From contig JARKPC010000234.1 in assembly GCA_029975435.1 (NCBI GenBank), positions 1-54,179 on the forward strand: a stretch of 54,179 bases of DNA. The letters run 5' to 3'. This stretch comes from Propionivibrio sp. (GTDB lineage: Bacteria; Pseudomonadota; Gammaproteobacteria; Burkholderiales; Rhodocyclaceae). The notes beneath the pieces were generated by a model. The model had not been told where the DNA came from. It made no database searches and worked only from the letters and a program-made list of their open reading frames with translations. Below, in pieces: positions 1 to 8,659 of this stretch. Made by a program: the position numbers and the translations under genes. Positions within the stretch are counted from its first letter, which is position 1, and every line of letters starts with the position of its first letter.

Positions 1-290
1 AACTGGCCGATACGCTGGTGTCGGTGGTGCACATCGTGCCGCGTGCCATCGACACACCGATGAACACCGATGCCGTGACGGCGCTCAACCGCGCGCTCCA
101 CAGCCAGAGCGACAGTGCCGCGGACGTGGCCTGCGAGATCGTCGCCGCGCTGGTGCGCAATGCCCGGGAACTGCACATCGGCTTCCCGGAGCGCTTCTTC
201 GCCTGGCTCAACGGTTTCGCCCCCGGGCTGATCGACCGCGGTCTCGCCGGAAAACTGCCGATCGTCAAACTCCATGCCAACTCCCGTTAA
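1..290 (+). CDS. Short-chain dehydrogenase/reductase, C-terminal end (partial)
   Basis: The reading frame is open from base 3 to the TAA at 288-290, so this is the end of a gene that starts before the window. The segment VPRAIDTPMN resembles the loop after the catalytic Tyr/Lys in short-chain dehydrogenases (PG-x-x-x-TPM), where the cofactor and substrate lid lie. The catalytic residues and the Rossmann glycines would be upstream and cannot be seen. The tail holds a hydrophobic stretch (FFAWLNGFAPGLIDRG) typical of membrane-associated members of the family. The family call rests on this short segment and the substrate cannot be inferred. Confidence 0.7.
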   Translation, partial: LADTLVSVVHIVPRAIDTPMNTDAVTALNRALHSQSDSAADVACEIVAALVRNARELHIGFPERFFAWLNGFAPGLIDRGLAGKLPIVKLHANSR

Positions 291-310
291 ACGCCGTGAA
301 AGGATTCTCC

Positions 311-961
311 ATGCGCTCGATCATCAAGACCTCCGCTACGATTTTGCTCGGCGTGCTGCTTTCCGCTGCCGTTCATGCCGCCACGCCCGAGGAAATAATT
401 CGCCCCATCCAGGACCAGTGGGCGGAAATCAAATACCGCACGCCCGAAAAGCAGCAGGCCGAGCAGTACGAGGCCCTGGTGCAGAAATCCCGGCAGATCG
501 TCGAAAGCCATCCCGGTTTGGTGGAGGCGCTGATCTGGGAAGGCATTGTCATTTCCAGCGAGGCCGGCGCACGAGGCGGGCTGGGGGCGCTGTCGCTGGC
601 CAAGGAGGCCAAACTGCGCTTCGAAGAGGCGTTGAAGATCGACGACAAGGCTCTGGGCGGTTCGGCCTATACCAGCCTGGCAACGCTTCTGGCCAAGGTG
701 CCCGGATGGCCGATAGGCTTTGGCGACAAGGCGCGGGCGGAGGACTATTTCAAGAAATCGCTGGCGATCAATCCCGACGGGATTGACCCGAACTTCTTTT
801 ATGGGGAATATCTGATTGATCGGGATCGTTTTCCGGAAGCGCGCCAGTACCTGGAGAAGGCGTTGAAAGCTGCTCCGCGTCCAGGGCGCGAATTGGCGGA
901 CAATGGGCGCCGGCAGGAGATCAAGGCGCTGCTGGCGAAATTGGACAAGGAAGCGAAGTAA
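311..961 (+). CDS. Periplasmic TPR-repeat protein
   Basis: A 216-residue protein with an N-terminal signal peptide (RSIIK, then a hydrophobic run ending in VHAA) and a helical body. Residues of about 95-200 read as tetratricopeptide repeats (LRFEEALKIDD, AEDYFKKSLAINPD, ARQYLEKALKAAP). The ATG at 311 is chosen over the GTG at 296 because AAAGGA at 299-304 is correctly spaced before it. It precedes a response-regulator/kinase pair on the same strand with a gap of about 40 bases, so it may be co-transcribed with them. TPR proteins act as protein-protein scaffolds; the partner is unknown. No catalytic motif is visible. Confidence 0.8.
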   Translation: MRSIIKTSATILLGVLLSAAVHAATPEEIIRPIQDQWAEIKYRTPEKQQAEQYEALVQKSRQIVESHPGLVEALIWEGIVISSEAGARGGLGALSLAKEAKLRFEEALKIDDKALGGSAYTSLATLLAKVPGWPIGFGDKARAEDYFKKSLAINPDGIDPNFFYGEYLIDRDRFPEARQYLEKALKAAPRPGRELADNGRRQEIKALLAKLDKEAK

Positions 962-1001
962 GGGAAGGCAATCAAGGAAGCCAAACAAGAACGAGGCAAA
1001 T

Positions 1002-1664
1002 GTGCGGATACTGCTGGTCGAGGACGATGCAATATTGGGAGACGGCATTCTTGCCGGGCTGAAGCTGGCGGAACACGCTGTGGATTGGGTGCGCGATGGC
1101 GAGGCGGCCCGGCTGGCTCTCCTCGATCATCCCTATGAGGCCTGCGTTCTCGATCTCGGTTTGCCCAAGCGAGACGGGATCAGCGTGCTGAAGGAACTGC
1201 GTGAGCGCGGCAATCGCCTGCCGGTGCTGATCCTGACGGCGCGCGATTCGAGCGCCGACAAAATTGCCGGACTGGACGCCGGTGCCGACGATTACCTGAC
1301 CAAGCCGTTTGACCTGGCGGAGCTGCTGGCCAGGCTGCGTGCGCTGGTCCGACGGGCGGCGGGCGAAGCCCGGCCGACCCTCGAACATGGCGGCGTGGTG
1401 CTCGATCCTGCCTCCAGGCAGGTGACGTTCAACGGCCAAACGGTGGCGTTGTCGGCACGAGAGTACGCGCTGCTCGATGATCTGCTACGCCACCAGAACC
1501 ACATCCGTACCCGCGCCCAACTGGAGGAGAGCATCTACGCCTGGGGCGAGGAAACCGGCAGCAATACCGTCGAGGTGTTCGTGCACCATCTGCGCAAGAA
1601 ATTCGGCGCAGATTTCATCCGTACCGTGCGCGGACTCGGTTATCAGCTCGGTGATTCCAATTGA
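1002..1664 (+). CDS. OmpR-family response regulator (QseB/PmrA-like)
   Basis: A 220-residue two-component regulator. The receiver domain (residues 1-115) has the acidic pair in LLVEDD, the phospho-acceptor Asp in VLDLGLPKRDG, the Thr in LILTARD and the Lys in YLTKPF. The winged-helix DNA-binding domain (about 125-220) ends with VEVFVHHLRKKF and IRTVRGLGYQL, as in OmpR/QseB. The GTG at 1002 is taken as the start because GAGG at 993-996 lies just upstream and the protein then begins VRILLVEDD; the longer frame to 903 overlaps the preceding gene. The stop overlaps the TTG start of the kinase at 1661, showing translational coupling. Target genes are unknown. Confidence 0.88.
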   Translation: MRILLVEDDAILGDGILAGLKLAEHAVDWVRDGEAARLALLDHPYEACVLDLGLPKRDGISVLKELRERGNRLPVLILTARDSSADKIAGLDAGADDYLTKPFDLAELLARLRALVRRAAGEARPTLEHGGVVLDPASRQVTFNGQTVALSAREYALLDDLLRHQNHIRTRAQLEESIYAWGEETGSNTVEVFVHHLRKKFGADFIRTVRGLGYQLGDSN

Positions 1665-3028
1665 CGGACGGATCCCTGGATAGCGGACGCGTTCCCTCTC
1701 TGCGGTGGCGTCTTCTGATTCTGGTGTCCATCGCCTCGCTGTTGATCATGGTCCTGGCTTCGGCGTTCAGCTATCGCCGCGCGCGCCACGAGGTGCAGGA
1801 ACTGATGGACGGGCAGATGGCGAAAACCGCGCAGTTGATGCTGGCTCAGGTCATGCTTGGCGAAGAGCATCTGGCCGATCTGACGGCGCATATCGCTGGA
1901 ATCCGCGGCCTGAATGTGCGAAAAAACCAGCTCACCCTGGAATACCAGATCGGCAAGGTGGACGGTGCCGTGTTGGCGCGATCGGCACAGGCGCCGTCAA
2001 CCCCGCTTTCCAGCGCCTTGGGGTTTTCGACAATCAGCGAGAACGGCGAATCGTGGCGCAGTCTGATTCTGGAAGCGTCTGACGGCAGCCACCGCATCCA
2101 GATCGCCGAATCGATCCCCAAGCGTGACAAGGAAGCGTTGGAAATCGCGGCCAAGACTGTGCAACCGATGTTCTACATCTTCCCGCTCCTGTTGCTGGCG
2201 ATCTATGTTTCGGTGCGGCGTGGGCTTAAACCGATCGACGACCTGGCTTCGGACGTCGCCACGCGTTCTTCCGACAATCTGACGCCGCTCGCCGCACGCG
2301 GAGTCCCGCGCGAAGTGCAGCCATTGGTGGTGGCGATCAATCGCGTGCTGTTCCGCCTTGGCTACTCGCTGGAAAGCGAACGCCGATTCACTGCCGATGC
2401 CGCGCACGAACTGCGCACGCCGCTGGCGGCGGCGCGCATCCAGGCACAGGTGGCGTTACTGAGTCCGGACGCCGAAAGACGCAACCACGCTCTGGCGCAG
2501 ACGCTCTCCGGGCTTGATCGGGCGGCACGCCTGGTCGAGCAGATGTTGCGGCTGGCCCGCCTCGATCCGCTGGCGCAATTGCCGCAGCGGCAATCGATCA
2601 ATCTTGTCGATCTGGTGCAGCGTGTCGCTGCCGGAGTACAGGACGCTACGCCGCATGCGAGGATTGAACTGGACTTGCCGGAAAGCGCGCAATCCATCGA
2701 CGGCAACGCCGATCTTCTGGAAGTGGCGTTGCGTAACCTGCTGGATAACGCGATCCGCTTTTCGCCGGACGAAAGCGAGGTCACCGTTTTTCTGCGCAGC
2801 GCAGGTGGCGCTTTGGTGCTCGGCGTCGACGATAACGGACCGGGAGTGGATCCGGAGGAGTTGCCGCGCCTCATGGAGCGTTTTTATCGTGGAGCGTCGG
2901 TCACCGCCGAAGGCAGCGGACTCGGGCTGACCATCGTCTGCCGCATCGCCGAGTTGCACGGCGCCACGCTGGAACTGAACAACCGAACCGGCGGCGGCTT
3001 CGAAGCACGGTTGTGCTGGCGGGGGTGA
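1661..3028 (+). CDS. Sensor histidine kinase (QseC/PmrB-like)
   Basis: A 455-residue inner-membrane kinase paired with the regulator upstream. A first membrane segment lies at about residues 14-36 (LLILVSIASLLIMVLASAF), followed by a periplasmic domain of about 130 residues and a second segment near 165-183 (FYIFPLLLLAIYVSV). The phospho-accepting His is in AAHELRTPLAAA (H-box). The N-box (NLLDNAIRFSP), G1 (DDNGPGVD) and G2 (GSGLGLTI) of the ATPase domain are intact. The start is the TTG at 1661, overlapping the regulator stop. It ends only 6 bases from the convergent MFS gene. The signal sensed cannot be read from sequence. Confidence 0.87.
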   Translation: MTDGSLDSGRVPSLRWRLLILVSIASLLIMVLASAFSYRRARHEVQELMDGQMAKTAQLMLAQVMLGEEHLADLTAHIAGIRGLNVRKNQLTLEYQIGKVDGAVLARSAQAPSTPLSSALGFSTISENGESWRSLILEASDGSHRIQIAESIPKRDKEALEIAAKTVQPMFYIFPLLLLAIYVSVRRGLKPIDDLASDVATRSSDNLTPLAARGVPREVQPLVVAINRVLFRLGYSLESERRFTADAAHELRTPLAAARIQAQVALLSPDAERRNHALAQTLSGLDRAARLVEQMLRLARLDPLAQLPQRQSINLVDLVQRVAAGVQDATPHARIELDLPESAQSIDGNADLLEVALRNLLDNAIRFSPDESEVTVFLRSAGGALVLGVDDNGPGVDPEELPRLMERFYRGASVTAEGSGLGLTIVCRIAELHGATLELNNRTGGGFEARLCWRG

Positions 3029-3034
3029 TGCCGG

Positions 3035-4261
3035 CTATTTCATCCGGTCGCGCTGTGCGAGATCCGGGAACAGCCTGATCCAGCCGGCGGCGACGAGCAA
3101 CGTGCCGATGCCGCCCAGCACGACCGATCCGACCGGACCGAACAAGGCGGCGGTGGCGCCGGATTCGAATTCGCCGAGCTGGTTCGAAGCGCCGATGAAG
3201 ATGGTATTGACGGCTGCTACCCGGCCGCGCATTTCGTCCGGTGTTTCGAGCTGCATCAGGGTCAGGCGGATGACCACGCTGACGTTGTCGACCGCCCCCG
3301 AAACGGCCAGCGCCAGCAGCGACAGGGTAAAGCTGGACGACAGCCCGAAGACGATCATGCATACGCCAAAGGCGGCTACGCAGGCCAGCATGCGGTGACC
3401 GACCCGTTCCTGCAGCGGCCAGCGGGCGAGAACCAGCGACATGGTGAGCGCGCCGACCGCCGGGGCGGAGCGCAGCAGCCCGAGGCCGACCGGTCCGGTG
3501 GCAAGGATGTCGCGGGCGAAGATCGGCAGCAGCGCCGTGGCGCCTCCGAGCAGCACGGCGAACAGGTCGAGCGACATGGCGCCGAGCAGTACCTTGTTGG
3601 TCCACACGAATGACACGCCGGCGAAGACGCTGCGCAGGGTGCTTGCCGAATGCGATGGCTGGTGGGCGTAACGCACGGCCAGGGTGAGGCCGAAGGCGAT
3701 CAGCAGCAGGATCATGCCGGTGCTGTACACCGTCATTGCGCCCACCGTGTATAGCACGCCGCCGAGTGCCGGGCCGCAGATGATGGCTGTCTGCACGCCG
3801 CTGGTGGACAGGGCAATGGCGCGCAGCAGCAGGGCCGGCGGCACCAGTTGCGGGGTCAGCGCCTGCTGTGCCGGTTGCTGGAAGGCGCGGGCGATGCCGA
3901 ACACGATGGATACGCCGAGGATCAGCCCGCGCGTGGCGAAACTGCCGGGAATCGCCGCCAGCAGCAGGAGTGCCACGAGCGCCTGGGCGATCATGCAGGC
4001 GGCGAATACCTTGCCGCGATGCAGTCGGTCGACGACGTGGCCGGCCGGCAGCGTCATCGCCAGGGCGGGTATGAACTGGAACAGACCGACCAGGCCGAGG
4101 TCCCAGGCGCTGCCGGTGATGTCGTACATTTGCCACGCCACGGCGACCATCAGCATCTGGTTAGCGATGGTGCCGGACAGGCGCGCCAGCCAGAAGAGGA
4201 CGAAAGGACGTTGGGCGAGAAGCTCCGTAAACGAGGAGCCGGTATCGGTTGGCCTCAGCAA
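3035..4261 (-). CDS. MFS transporter, EntS/MFS_3-type exporter
   Basis: A roughly 408-residue major facilitator protein with about 12 hydrophobic segments. It resembles the EntS/MFS_3 group of proton-driven exporters (for example VDRLHRGKV in the loop 2-3 position and DEMRGRVAAVNTIFIGAS in the second half). The open frame runs further upstream to 4477, but that part only shadows the rhodanese gene in another frame. No ATG is available near the expected start, so a TTG at 4259-4261, preceded by GGGAG, is the best guess; the exact start is uncertain. That start would overlap the rhodanese stop by 7 bases and couple the two genes. Substrate unknown. Confidence 0.8.
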   Translation of the reverse strand: MLRPTDTGSSFTELLAQRPFVLFWLARLSGTIANQMLMVAVAWQMYDITGSAWDLGLVGLFQFIPALAMTLPAGHVVDRLHRGKVFAACMIAQALVALLLLAAIPGSFATRGLILGVSIVFGIARAFQQPAQQALTPQLVPPALLLRAIALSTSGVQTAIICGPALGGVLYTVGAMTVYSTGMILLLIAFGLTLAVRYAHQPSHSASTLRSVFAGVSFVWTNKVLLGAMSLDLFAVLLGGATALLPIFARDILATGPVGLGLLRSAPAVGALTMSLVLARWPLQERVGHRMLACVAAFGVCMIVFGLSSSFTLSLLALAVSGAVDNVSVVIRLTLMQLETPDEMRGRVAAVNTIFIGASNQLGEFESGATAALFGPVGSVVLGGIGTLLVAAGWIRLFPDLAQRDRMK

Positions 4262-4704
4262 GGAACTCCCGGCGAACAGGTCATCGCCGTCGTTGCCGGG
4301 ACGACCGCACGCCTTTCCGAAAGCCAACCGTTGAGGCCGCTGCTGACGTTGTAAACGGTCTTGTAGCCGGCTTGCTCGGAGAGATACTGCGCGGCGGCAC
4401 GGGTACGGTTGCCGCTGCGGCAAATCAGGATGACGGGTTGATCCGGTTTGGCGATGCCTTTCGCTGAAGAGAGCCACAGTGCGGGATTGGCGTCGCCTTT
4501 CTCATTGAAGAATGTCAGCAGTTTGCTGCCGGGGATGATGCCGGTGCTTTTCCACTCGCCCGCCGTGCGGATGTCGATCAGTGGCACGCCCTTTGCCGTC
4601 AGGCGGGCCAGTTCGGCGTTGTCGATGTTGATTACTTCAGCGTGTGCTGGCCAGGAAATCAGGCAGGCCAGGAACGTTGCCAAGGAAAGTCGTAGGAATC
4701 TCAT
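4255..4704 (-). CDS. Secreted rhodanese-like sulfurtransferase
   Basis: A 149-residue protein with a cleavable signal peptide (MRFLRLSLATFLACLISWPAHA) followed by a single rhodanese domain. The active-site loop CRSGNRT carries the catalytic Cys that forms a persulfide, and LIDIRTAGEW is the typical early strand. It is expected in the periplasm. The ATG at 4704 gives the signal peptide; the longer open frame to 5121 runs through the divergent gene and is rejected. An identical TATACT box at 4758-4763 on this strand may be its promoter. The MFS gene follows with overlap, so sulfur transfer and export might be linked, but this is inference. Confidence 0.88.
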   Translation of the reverse strand: MRFLRLSLATFLACLISWPAHAEVINIDNAELARLTAKGVPLIDIRTAGEWKSTGIIPGSKLLTFFNEKGDANPALWLSSAKGIAKPDQPVILICRSGNRTRAAAQYLSEQAGYKTVYNVSSGLNGWLSERRAVVPATTAMTCSPGVPC

Positions 4705-4754
4705 GGGTCGGATCGTCCGGATAAGGGCGGGAGACAATGGCTGTGCGGCAAGGA

Positions 4755-4822
4755 CGAAGTATACCTCCCGGTTTCGACAGTGGGTTCGCGCCGCGGTGAA
4801 TTTCATTTGTCCGTATACTTCG
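4755..4822. promoter_or_regulatory. Inverted repeat carrying divergent TATACT boxes
   Basis: CGAAGTATAC at 4755-4764 and its exact reverse complement GTATACTTCG at 4813-4822 lie between the divergent rhodanese (minus) and DUF1850 (plus) genes. Each arm presents TATACT, a good -10 hexamer, pointing toward its own gene. No convincing -35 box is present at 16-18 bases on either side. Either a pair of divergent promoters or a two-site operator would explain the symmetry. Confidence 0.45.
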
Positions 4823-4863
4823 CTCTGTCCCGAAATTGCTCGGGGTCTGTTTCGGGAGATTCG

Positions 4864-5238
4864 ATGCCGCTTTGTCTTTCCGCCGGGGCCATCACCGCGA
4901 GTCTGGCCATCCAGGGATTTACCCTGGCCTGGATGCATTCCATCGAGAAGATCCGCTGGGAAGAAGACTGGCGGGTCGAAGGCCGCCAGTTGCAACTCGT
5001 CGCTGCGCGTATCCGCGGCACGGGGGCCGGCATGGAACCACCGCCCGGGGCGGTTTTGCGCGATGGCGTCTTGCACTATGTTCCTGCCGTCGCCCCTCTC
5101 GAGAACCTGGCACTGGCGCACTCGCCCTATACGCGGGGGTACGAGTTGTGTCTGGACACCGGGTGCCGCCCGCTGGCCGATTATTTGCCCGGCATCGCGG
5201 AAACGGCGACGATCCTGGTTTCGTCCTGTTCTCCATGA
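4864..5238 (+). CDS. DUF1850 domain-containing protein
   Basis: A 124-residue protein whose core (FTLAWMHSIEKIRWEEDWRV, then RIRGTGAGMEPPPG) matches what is known of the DUF1850 family: a HS-x-EK motif followed by an EE pair and a GxGAGM segment. Family members often sit beside TRAP or tripartite tricarboxylate transporter genes, but none is visible here. The ATG at 4864 follows GGGAG at 4855-4859 and is preferred to the frame opening at 4780. There is no clear signal peptide. Biochemical function is not known. Confidence 0.72.
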   Translation: MPLCLSAGAITASLAIQGFTLAWMHSIEKIRWEEDWRVEGRQLQLVAARIRGTGAGMEPPPGAVLRDGVLHYVPAVAPLENLALAHSPYTRGYELCLDTGCRPLADYLPGIAETATILVSSCSP

Positions 5239-5337
5239 CCGGCAGAGGTTGTGTATTCCGTCAGGATTTTCGGGGCGGCAGTTCGCAGGGAAAGCAGCGC
5301 GGTACTGATAGAATGACTACTTTTTTTGGATTCTGCC

Positions 5338-6162
5338 GTGGATACTCTGCTTCTCCTCAAGGCGCTGATTCTCGGGGTCGTCGAAGGACTGACGGAATTC
5401 CTGCCGATTTCCTCGACCGGCCACCTGATTCTGGCCGGCGACCTGCTCGATTTCAACGACGAGCGCGGCCAGTTGTTCGAGATCGTCATCCAGTCCGGCG
5501 CCATCCTGGCAGTCGTGTGGGAATACCGGGAGAAGATCCTTTCCGTCGCGCGCGGTCTGGGCCGTGACCGGCTGGCCAACCGACTCGTGCTGAACCTGTC
5601 GATTGCCTTCCTCCCGCTCGCCGTTCTCGGCCTCCTGTTCAAGAAGGCGATCGAGGCGCACCTGTTCAAGCCGCTGCCCGTGGCGGTGGCGTTCATCGTC
5701 GGTGCGCTGCTGATCCTCTGGGCGGAGCGGCGCGAGCACGTGATCCGCGTGCAGACCGTCGACGACATGTCGCCGCTCGATGCGCTGAAGGTGGGCTTTG
5801 CGCAGGCGCTGGCGCTGATTCCCGGCGCTTCGCGCTCCGGGTCGACGATCATCGGCGGGCTGCTGTTCGGCCTGTCGCGCCGCGCGGCGACCGAGTTCTC
5901 GTTCTTCCTCGCCATCCCGACACTGATCGCGGCCACGTTCTACAAACTCTACAAGGAACGCGCCCTGCTCAGTGCCGACGACATCGGCATGTGGGTCGTC
6001 GGTTTCTTCGCTGCGTTCGTCTCGGCCTTCCTGTGCGTGCGCTGGCTGCTGCGCTTCATCTCCAACCACGACTTTACGCCGTTCGCCTGGTATCGGATCG
6101 CCTTCGGCATTGTCGTCATTGCCACCTGGCAGTTCGGCTGGGTCGAGTGGACCGCCTCGTGA
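5338..6162 (+). CDS. uppP: Undecaprenyl-diphosphatase UppP (BacA)
   Basis: A 274-residue integral membrane enzyme that dephosphorylates undecaprenyl diphosphate to recycle the lipid carrier for peptidoglycan and other envelope polymers; overproduction is known to give bacitracin resistance. The two signature motifs are complete: [14 protein letters not shown] near residue 17 and [10 protein letters not shown] near residue 162. About eight hydrophobic helices are visible. The GTG at 5338 gives the usual family N-terminus ([13 protein letters not shown]); a TTG at 5326 is an alternative. The stop overlaps the GTG start of the next gene. Confidence 0.95.
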   Translation: MDTLLLLKALILGVVEGLTEFLPISSTGHLILAGDLLDFNDERGQLFEIVIQSGAILAVVWEYREKILSVARGLGRDRLANRLVLNLSIAFLPLAVLGLLFKKAIEAHLFKPLPVAVAFIVGALLILWAERREHVIRVQTVDDMSPLDALKVGFAQALALIPGASRSGSTIIGGLLFGLSRRAATEFSFFLAIPTLIAATFYKLYKERALLSADDIGMWVVGFFAAFVSAFLCVRWLLRFISNHDFTPFAWYRIAFGIVVIATWQFGWVEWTAS

Positions 6163-6728
6163 GCGCCGGCATCCTCTATCTGCACGGATTCTGCTCGTCC
6201 CCGCAGTCCTGGAAGGTCCGCCTGCTCGCCGCGGAACTCGAGCGGCGCGGGCAGGGCGACCGCCTGTTCTGTCCCTTCCTGTCGCACGTGCCAGACGAGG
6301 CGATCGCCCAGGCAGAGACGATCATCGCCCGCGAAGCGGCGCCGTTGACCCTCGTCGGCAGTTCGCTCGGTGGTTTCTACGCCACCTGGTTGGCCGAAAA
6401 GCACGACCTGCGCGCCGTGCTGATCAATCCGGCAGTGGTTGCGCCGATCTCGCTGGAAAAGTACCTGGGCACTCAGACTAACCTGCACACTCAGGAAACC
6501 TTCGATTTCACGACCGAGCATATCGGCCAGCTGCGCGCGCTCGAAGTCGACCGGGTGACACCGCAACGCTATCTGTTGATGGTCGAAGCCGGCGACGAGG
6601 TGCTCGATTACCGGCTGGCGGTGGCCCGCTACGCAGGAAGTCGGCAGATCGTGCTCGAAGGCGGCGATCACAGCTTCACGCGATTCGCCGACTACTTGCC
6701 GCAACTCATTGAATTTTGCGGGTTATAA
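6159..6728 (+). CDS. YqiA/YcfP-family alpha/beta-fold esterase
   Basis: A 189-residue hydrolase of the UPF0227/YqiA group. It starts with the typical [11 protein letters not shown] (oxyanion-hole HGF). The nucleophile Ser is in [13 protein letters not shown], an Asp is in [11 protein letters not shown], and the catalytic His is in GGDHSF. The GTG at 6159 overlaps the uppP stop (GTGA), so the two are probably translated together. YqiA of E. coli hydrolyses short acyl esters; the natural substrate is unknown. Placement beside uppP and the exonuclease is a housekeeping context without a clear functional link. Confidence 0.85.
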   Translation: MSAGILYLHGFCSSPQSWKVRLLAAELERRGQGDRLFCPFLSHVPDEAIAQAETIIAREAAPLTLVGSSLGGFYATWLAEKHDLRAVLINPAVVAPISLEKYLGTQTNLHTQETFDFTTEHIGQLRALEVDRVTPQRYLLMVEAGDEVLDYRLAVARYAGSRQIVLEGGDHSFTRFADYLPQLIEFCGL

Positions 6729-6736
6729 TCCACACG

Positions 6737-8659
6737 ATGCATGTTTTATTTGAAGAAGATGGCGCCTTCAAAGCTGCCTCCGTTCTGGCCGATAACGACA
6801 CCTCGTTGCAGGTCGAAATGGCCTCCGGCAAGCGCGCCAAGATCAAGTCGTCGAATGTTCTCCTGCGCTACAAGGAACCGTTGCCGGGAGAGTTGCTGAG
6901 CCTTGCCGAAGCGATGGCGGCGGGCATCGAAACCGAGTTCCTGTGGGAGTGTGCGGGCGATGGCGAATTTTCTTTTTGTGATCTTGCCGACGACTACTTC
7001 GGAGGCGCCGGGCAAAAAGCCTCTCCGGTCGAAGCGGCTGCGTTGCTGCTGGCCCTGCACGCAGCGCCCGTCCATTTTCATCGCAAGGGCAAAGGGCGCT
7101 TCCGCAAGGCGCCTCCCGACATTCTCGCAGCCGCTCTGGCCGGTCTTGAAAAGAAGCGTCAGCAGGCACTAGCCATCGAGCGCATGGCTGGCGAGCTCAA
7201 GGCGGCGACCTTGCCGCCGGAGTTCGTGCCGCTGCTTGATCAACTTCTTTACAAGCCGGACCGCAATCGCCCGGAAACCAAAGCGCTGGAGGCGGCCTGC
7301 GCGGAGACCGGGCTCTCCGCGCTGCATCTTCTGGAGAAGTGCGGGGCCATCCGTTCGCCTTACGACTACCACTTCCAGCACTTCCTGCGCGAGCAGTTTC
7401 CACGTGGCACGGAATTCCCCGAGGTCGAGGCGCCGGCTCTTCCCGACGGGCTGCCGCGAGCCGAAGTGCGTGCCTTTTCCATCGACGATGCGGCCACCAC
7501 CGAGATCGACGATGCGTTTTCGCTGCAGCAACTTCCCGGTATCGGGTGGAGGGTAGGTATCCACATTGCGGCGCCGGGGCTGGGCATCCTGCCCAACTCT
7601 CCACTCGACCAGATTGCACGTTCGCGGCTGTCCACCGTCTATATGCCGGGCAACAAGATCACCATGCTGCCCGATACCGCCGTCGCCAATTTCACGCTGG
7701 CCGAAGGGCGCGATTGCCCGGCAGTTTCGCTCTACCTGACGGTGACGCCGGAGTACGAGATCACAGGACACGAATCGTGGGTCGAAATCGTGCCGATCGT
7801 CGCCAATCTGCGCCACCACGACGTTGAGCCGTTGTTCAACGAGCAGACGCTGGAGCAGGGGTTGCCGGAGTTTCCGTTCCGTGACGAGCTGAAAACGCTC
7901 TGGCAACTGGCCAATGCATGCGAAGGCAGGCGGGGCAAGCCGTCGGCGATGCAGGGCGTCAACGACTACAACTTCGCCATCGAGGGCGACCTGGCGGATC
8001 CCGAGCAATGCCGCGTGGAAATCAGCGAGCGCAAGCGCGGCAGCCCCCTCGACAAGCTGGTTTCGGAGCTGATGATCGTGGCCAACAGCACGTGGGGCGG
8101 GCTGCTGGCGGAAAAGGGTGTCCCGGGTATCTACCGCGCCCAGACCGGCGGCAAAGTGCGCATGACCACTTCGCCGTTGCCACACGACGGTCTTGGCGTC
8201 GATCAATACGCCTGGTCGTCGTCGCCGCTGCGCCGTTATGTCGATCTGGTCAACCAGTGGCAGCTGGTGTCCTGCCTGAGAGGCGAGGCTCCGCCATTCA
8301 AACCGAAATCCGAACTGCTGTTCGCCGCCATGCGCGACTTCGATCTCACCTATAGCGCGTATGCGGAGTTCCAGCGCCATATGGAACGCTACTGGTGCCT
8401 GCGCTGGCTGCGCCAGGAAAAAGTGCAGACGATCGAGGCCACCATCCGGCGGGAAAATCTGGTTAAACTTGACCACCTGCCGTTGCTTCAGCGCGTGCCC
8501 TCGGCTCCCGAGCTGAAGCCGGGGCAGCGTGTCCGGCTGCTGGTCGAGGCCATGGATTTTCTGACGCTGGAACTCAACTGCCGGTACCTGGAGACCTTGG
8601 AAGTCGCTGTAGTGGAAGTCGGCATCGAGGATGAAGAAACAGAAGGAGCGGTTGACTGA
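6737..8659 (+). CDS. RNB-domain exoribonuclease (RNase II/R family)
   Basis: A 640-residue 3'-to-5' exoribonuclease. The RNB catalytic core is clear around residues 240-560: AFSIDDAATTEIDDAFS supplies the metal-binding Asp cluster, VGIHIAAPG is the next conserved strand, and YAWSSSPLRRYVDLVNQWQL matches the conserved SPLRRYxDLxxH region. It is shorter than RNase R and lacks a clear C-terminal S1 domain, fitting the RNase II-like proteins common in betaproteobacteria. The ATG at 6737 has no Shine-Dalgarno; a TATAAT lies at 6724-6729. Its 3' end may overlap the TonB-like gene by 29 bases. Confidence 0.87.
   Translation: MHVLFEEDGAFKAASVLADNDTSLQVEMASGKRAKIKSSNVLLRYKEPLPGELLSLAEAMAAGIETEFLWECAGDGEFSFCDLADDYFGGAGQKASPVEAAALLLALHAAPVHFHRKGKGRFRKAPPDILAAALAGLEKKRQQALAIERMAGELKAATLPPEFVPLLDQLLYKPDRNRPETKALEAACAETGLSALHLLEKCGAIRSPYDYHFQHFLREQFPRGTEFPEVEAPALPDGLPRAEVRAFSIDDAATTEIDDAFSLQQLPGIGWRVGIHIAAPGLGILPNSPLDQIARSRLSTVYMPGNKITMLPDTAVANFTLAEGRDCPAVSLYLTVTPEYEITGHESWVEIVPIVANLRHHDVEPLFNEQTLEQGLPEFPFRDELKTLWQLANACEGRRGKPSAMQGVNDYNFAIEGDLADPEQCRVEISERKRGSPLDKLVSELMIVANSTWGGLLAEKGVPGIYRAQTGGKVRMTTSPLPHDGLGVDQYAWSSSPLRRYVDLVNQWQLVSCLRGEAPPFKPKSELLFAAMRDFDLTYSAYAEFQRHMERYWCLRWLRQEKVQTIEATIRRENLVKLDHLPLLQRVPSAPELKPGQRVRLLVEAMDFLTLELNCRYLETLEVAVVEVGIEDEETEGAVD

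Noticed and set aside
2901-4136. 411-codon minus-strand frame over the MFS gene
   Set aside because: Arg/Ala/Pro-rich frame-shifted shadow of the transporter without recognisable domains.
4262-4477. N-terminal extension of the MFS transporter
   Set aside because: Arg/Gln-rich sequence without membrane character, produced by reading the rhodanese gene in another frame.
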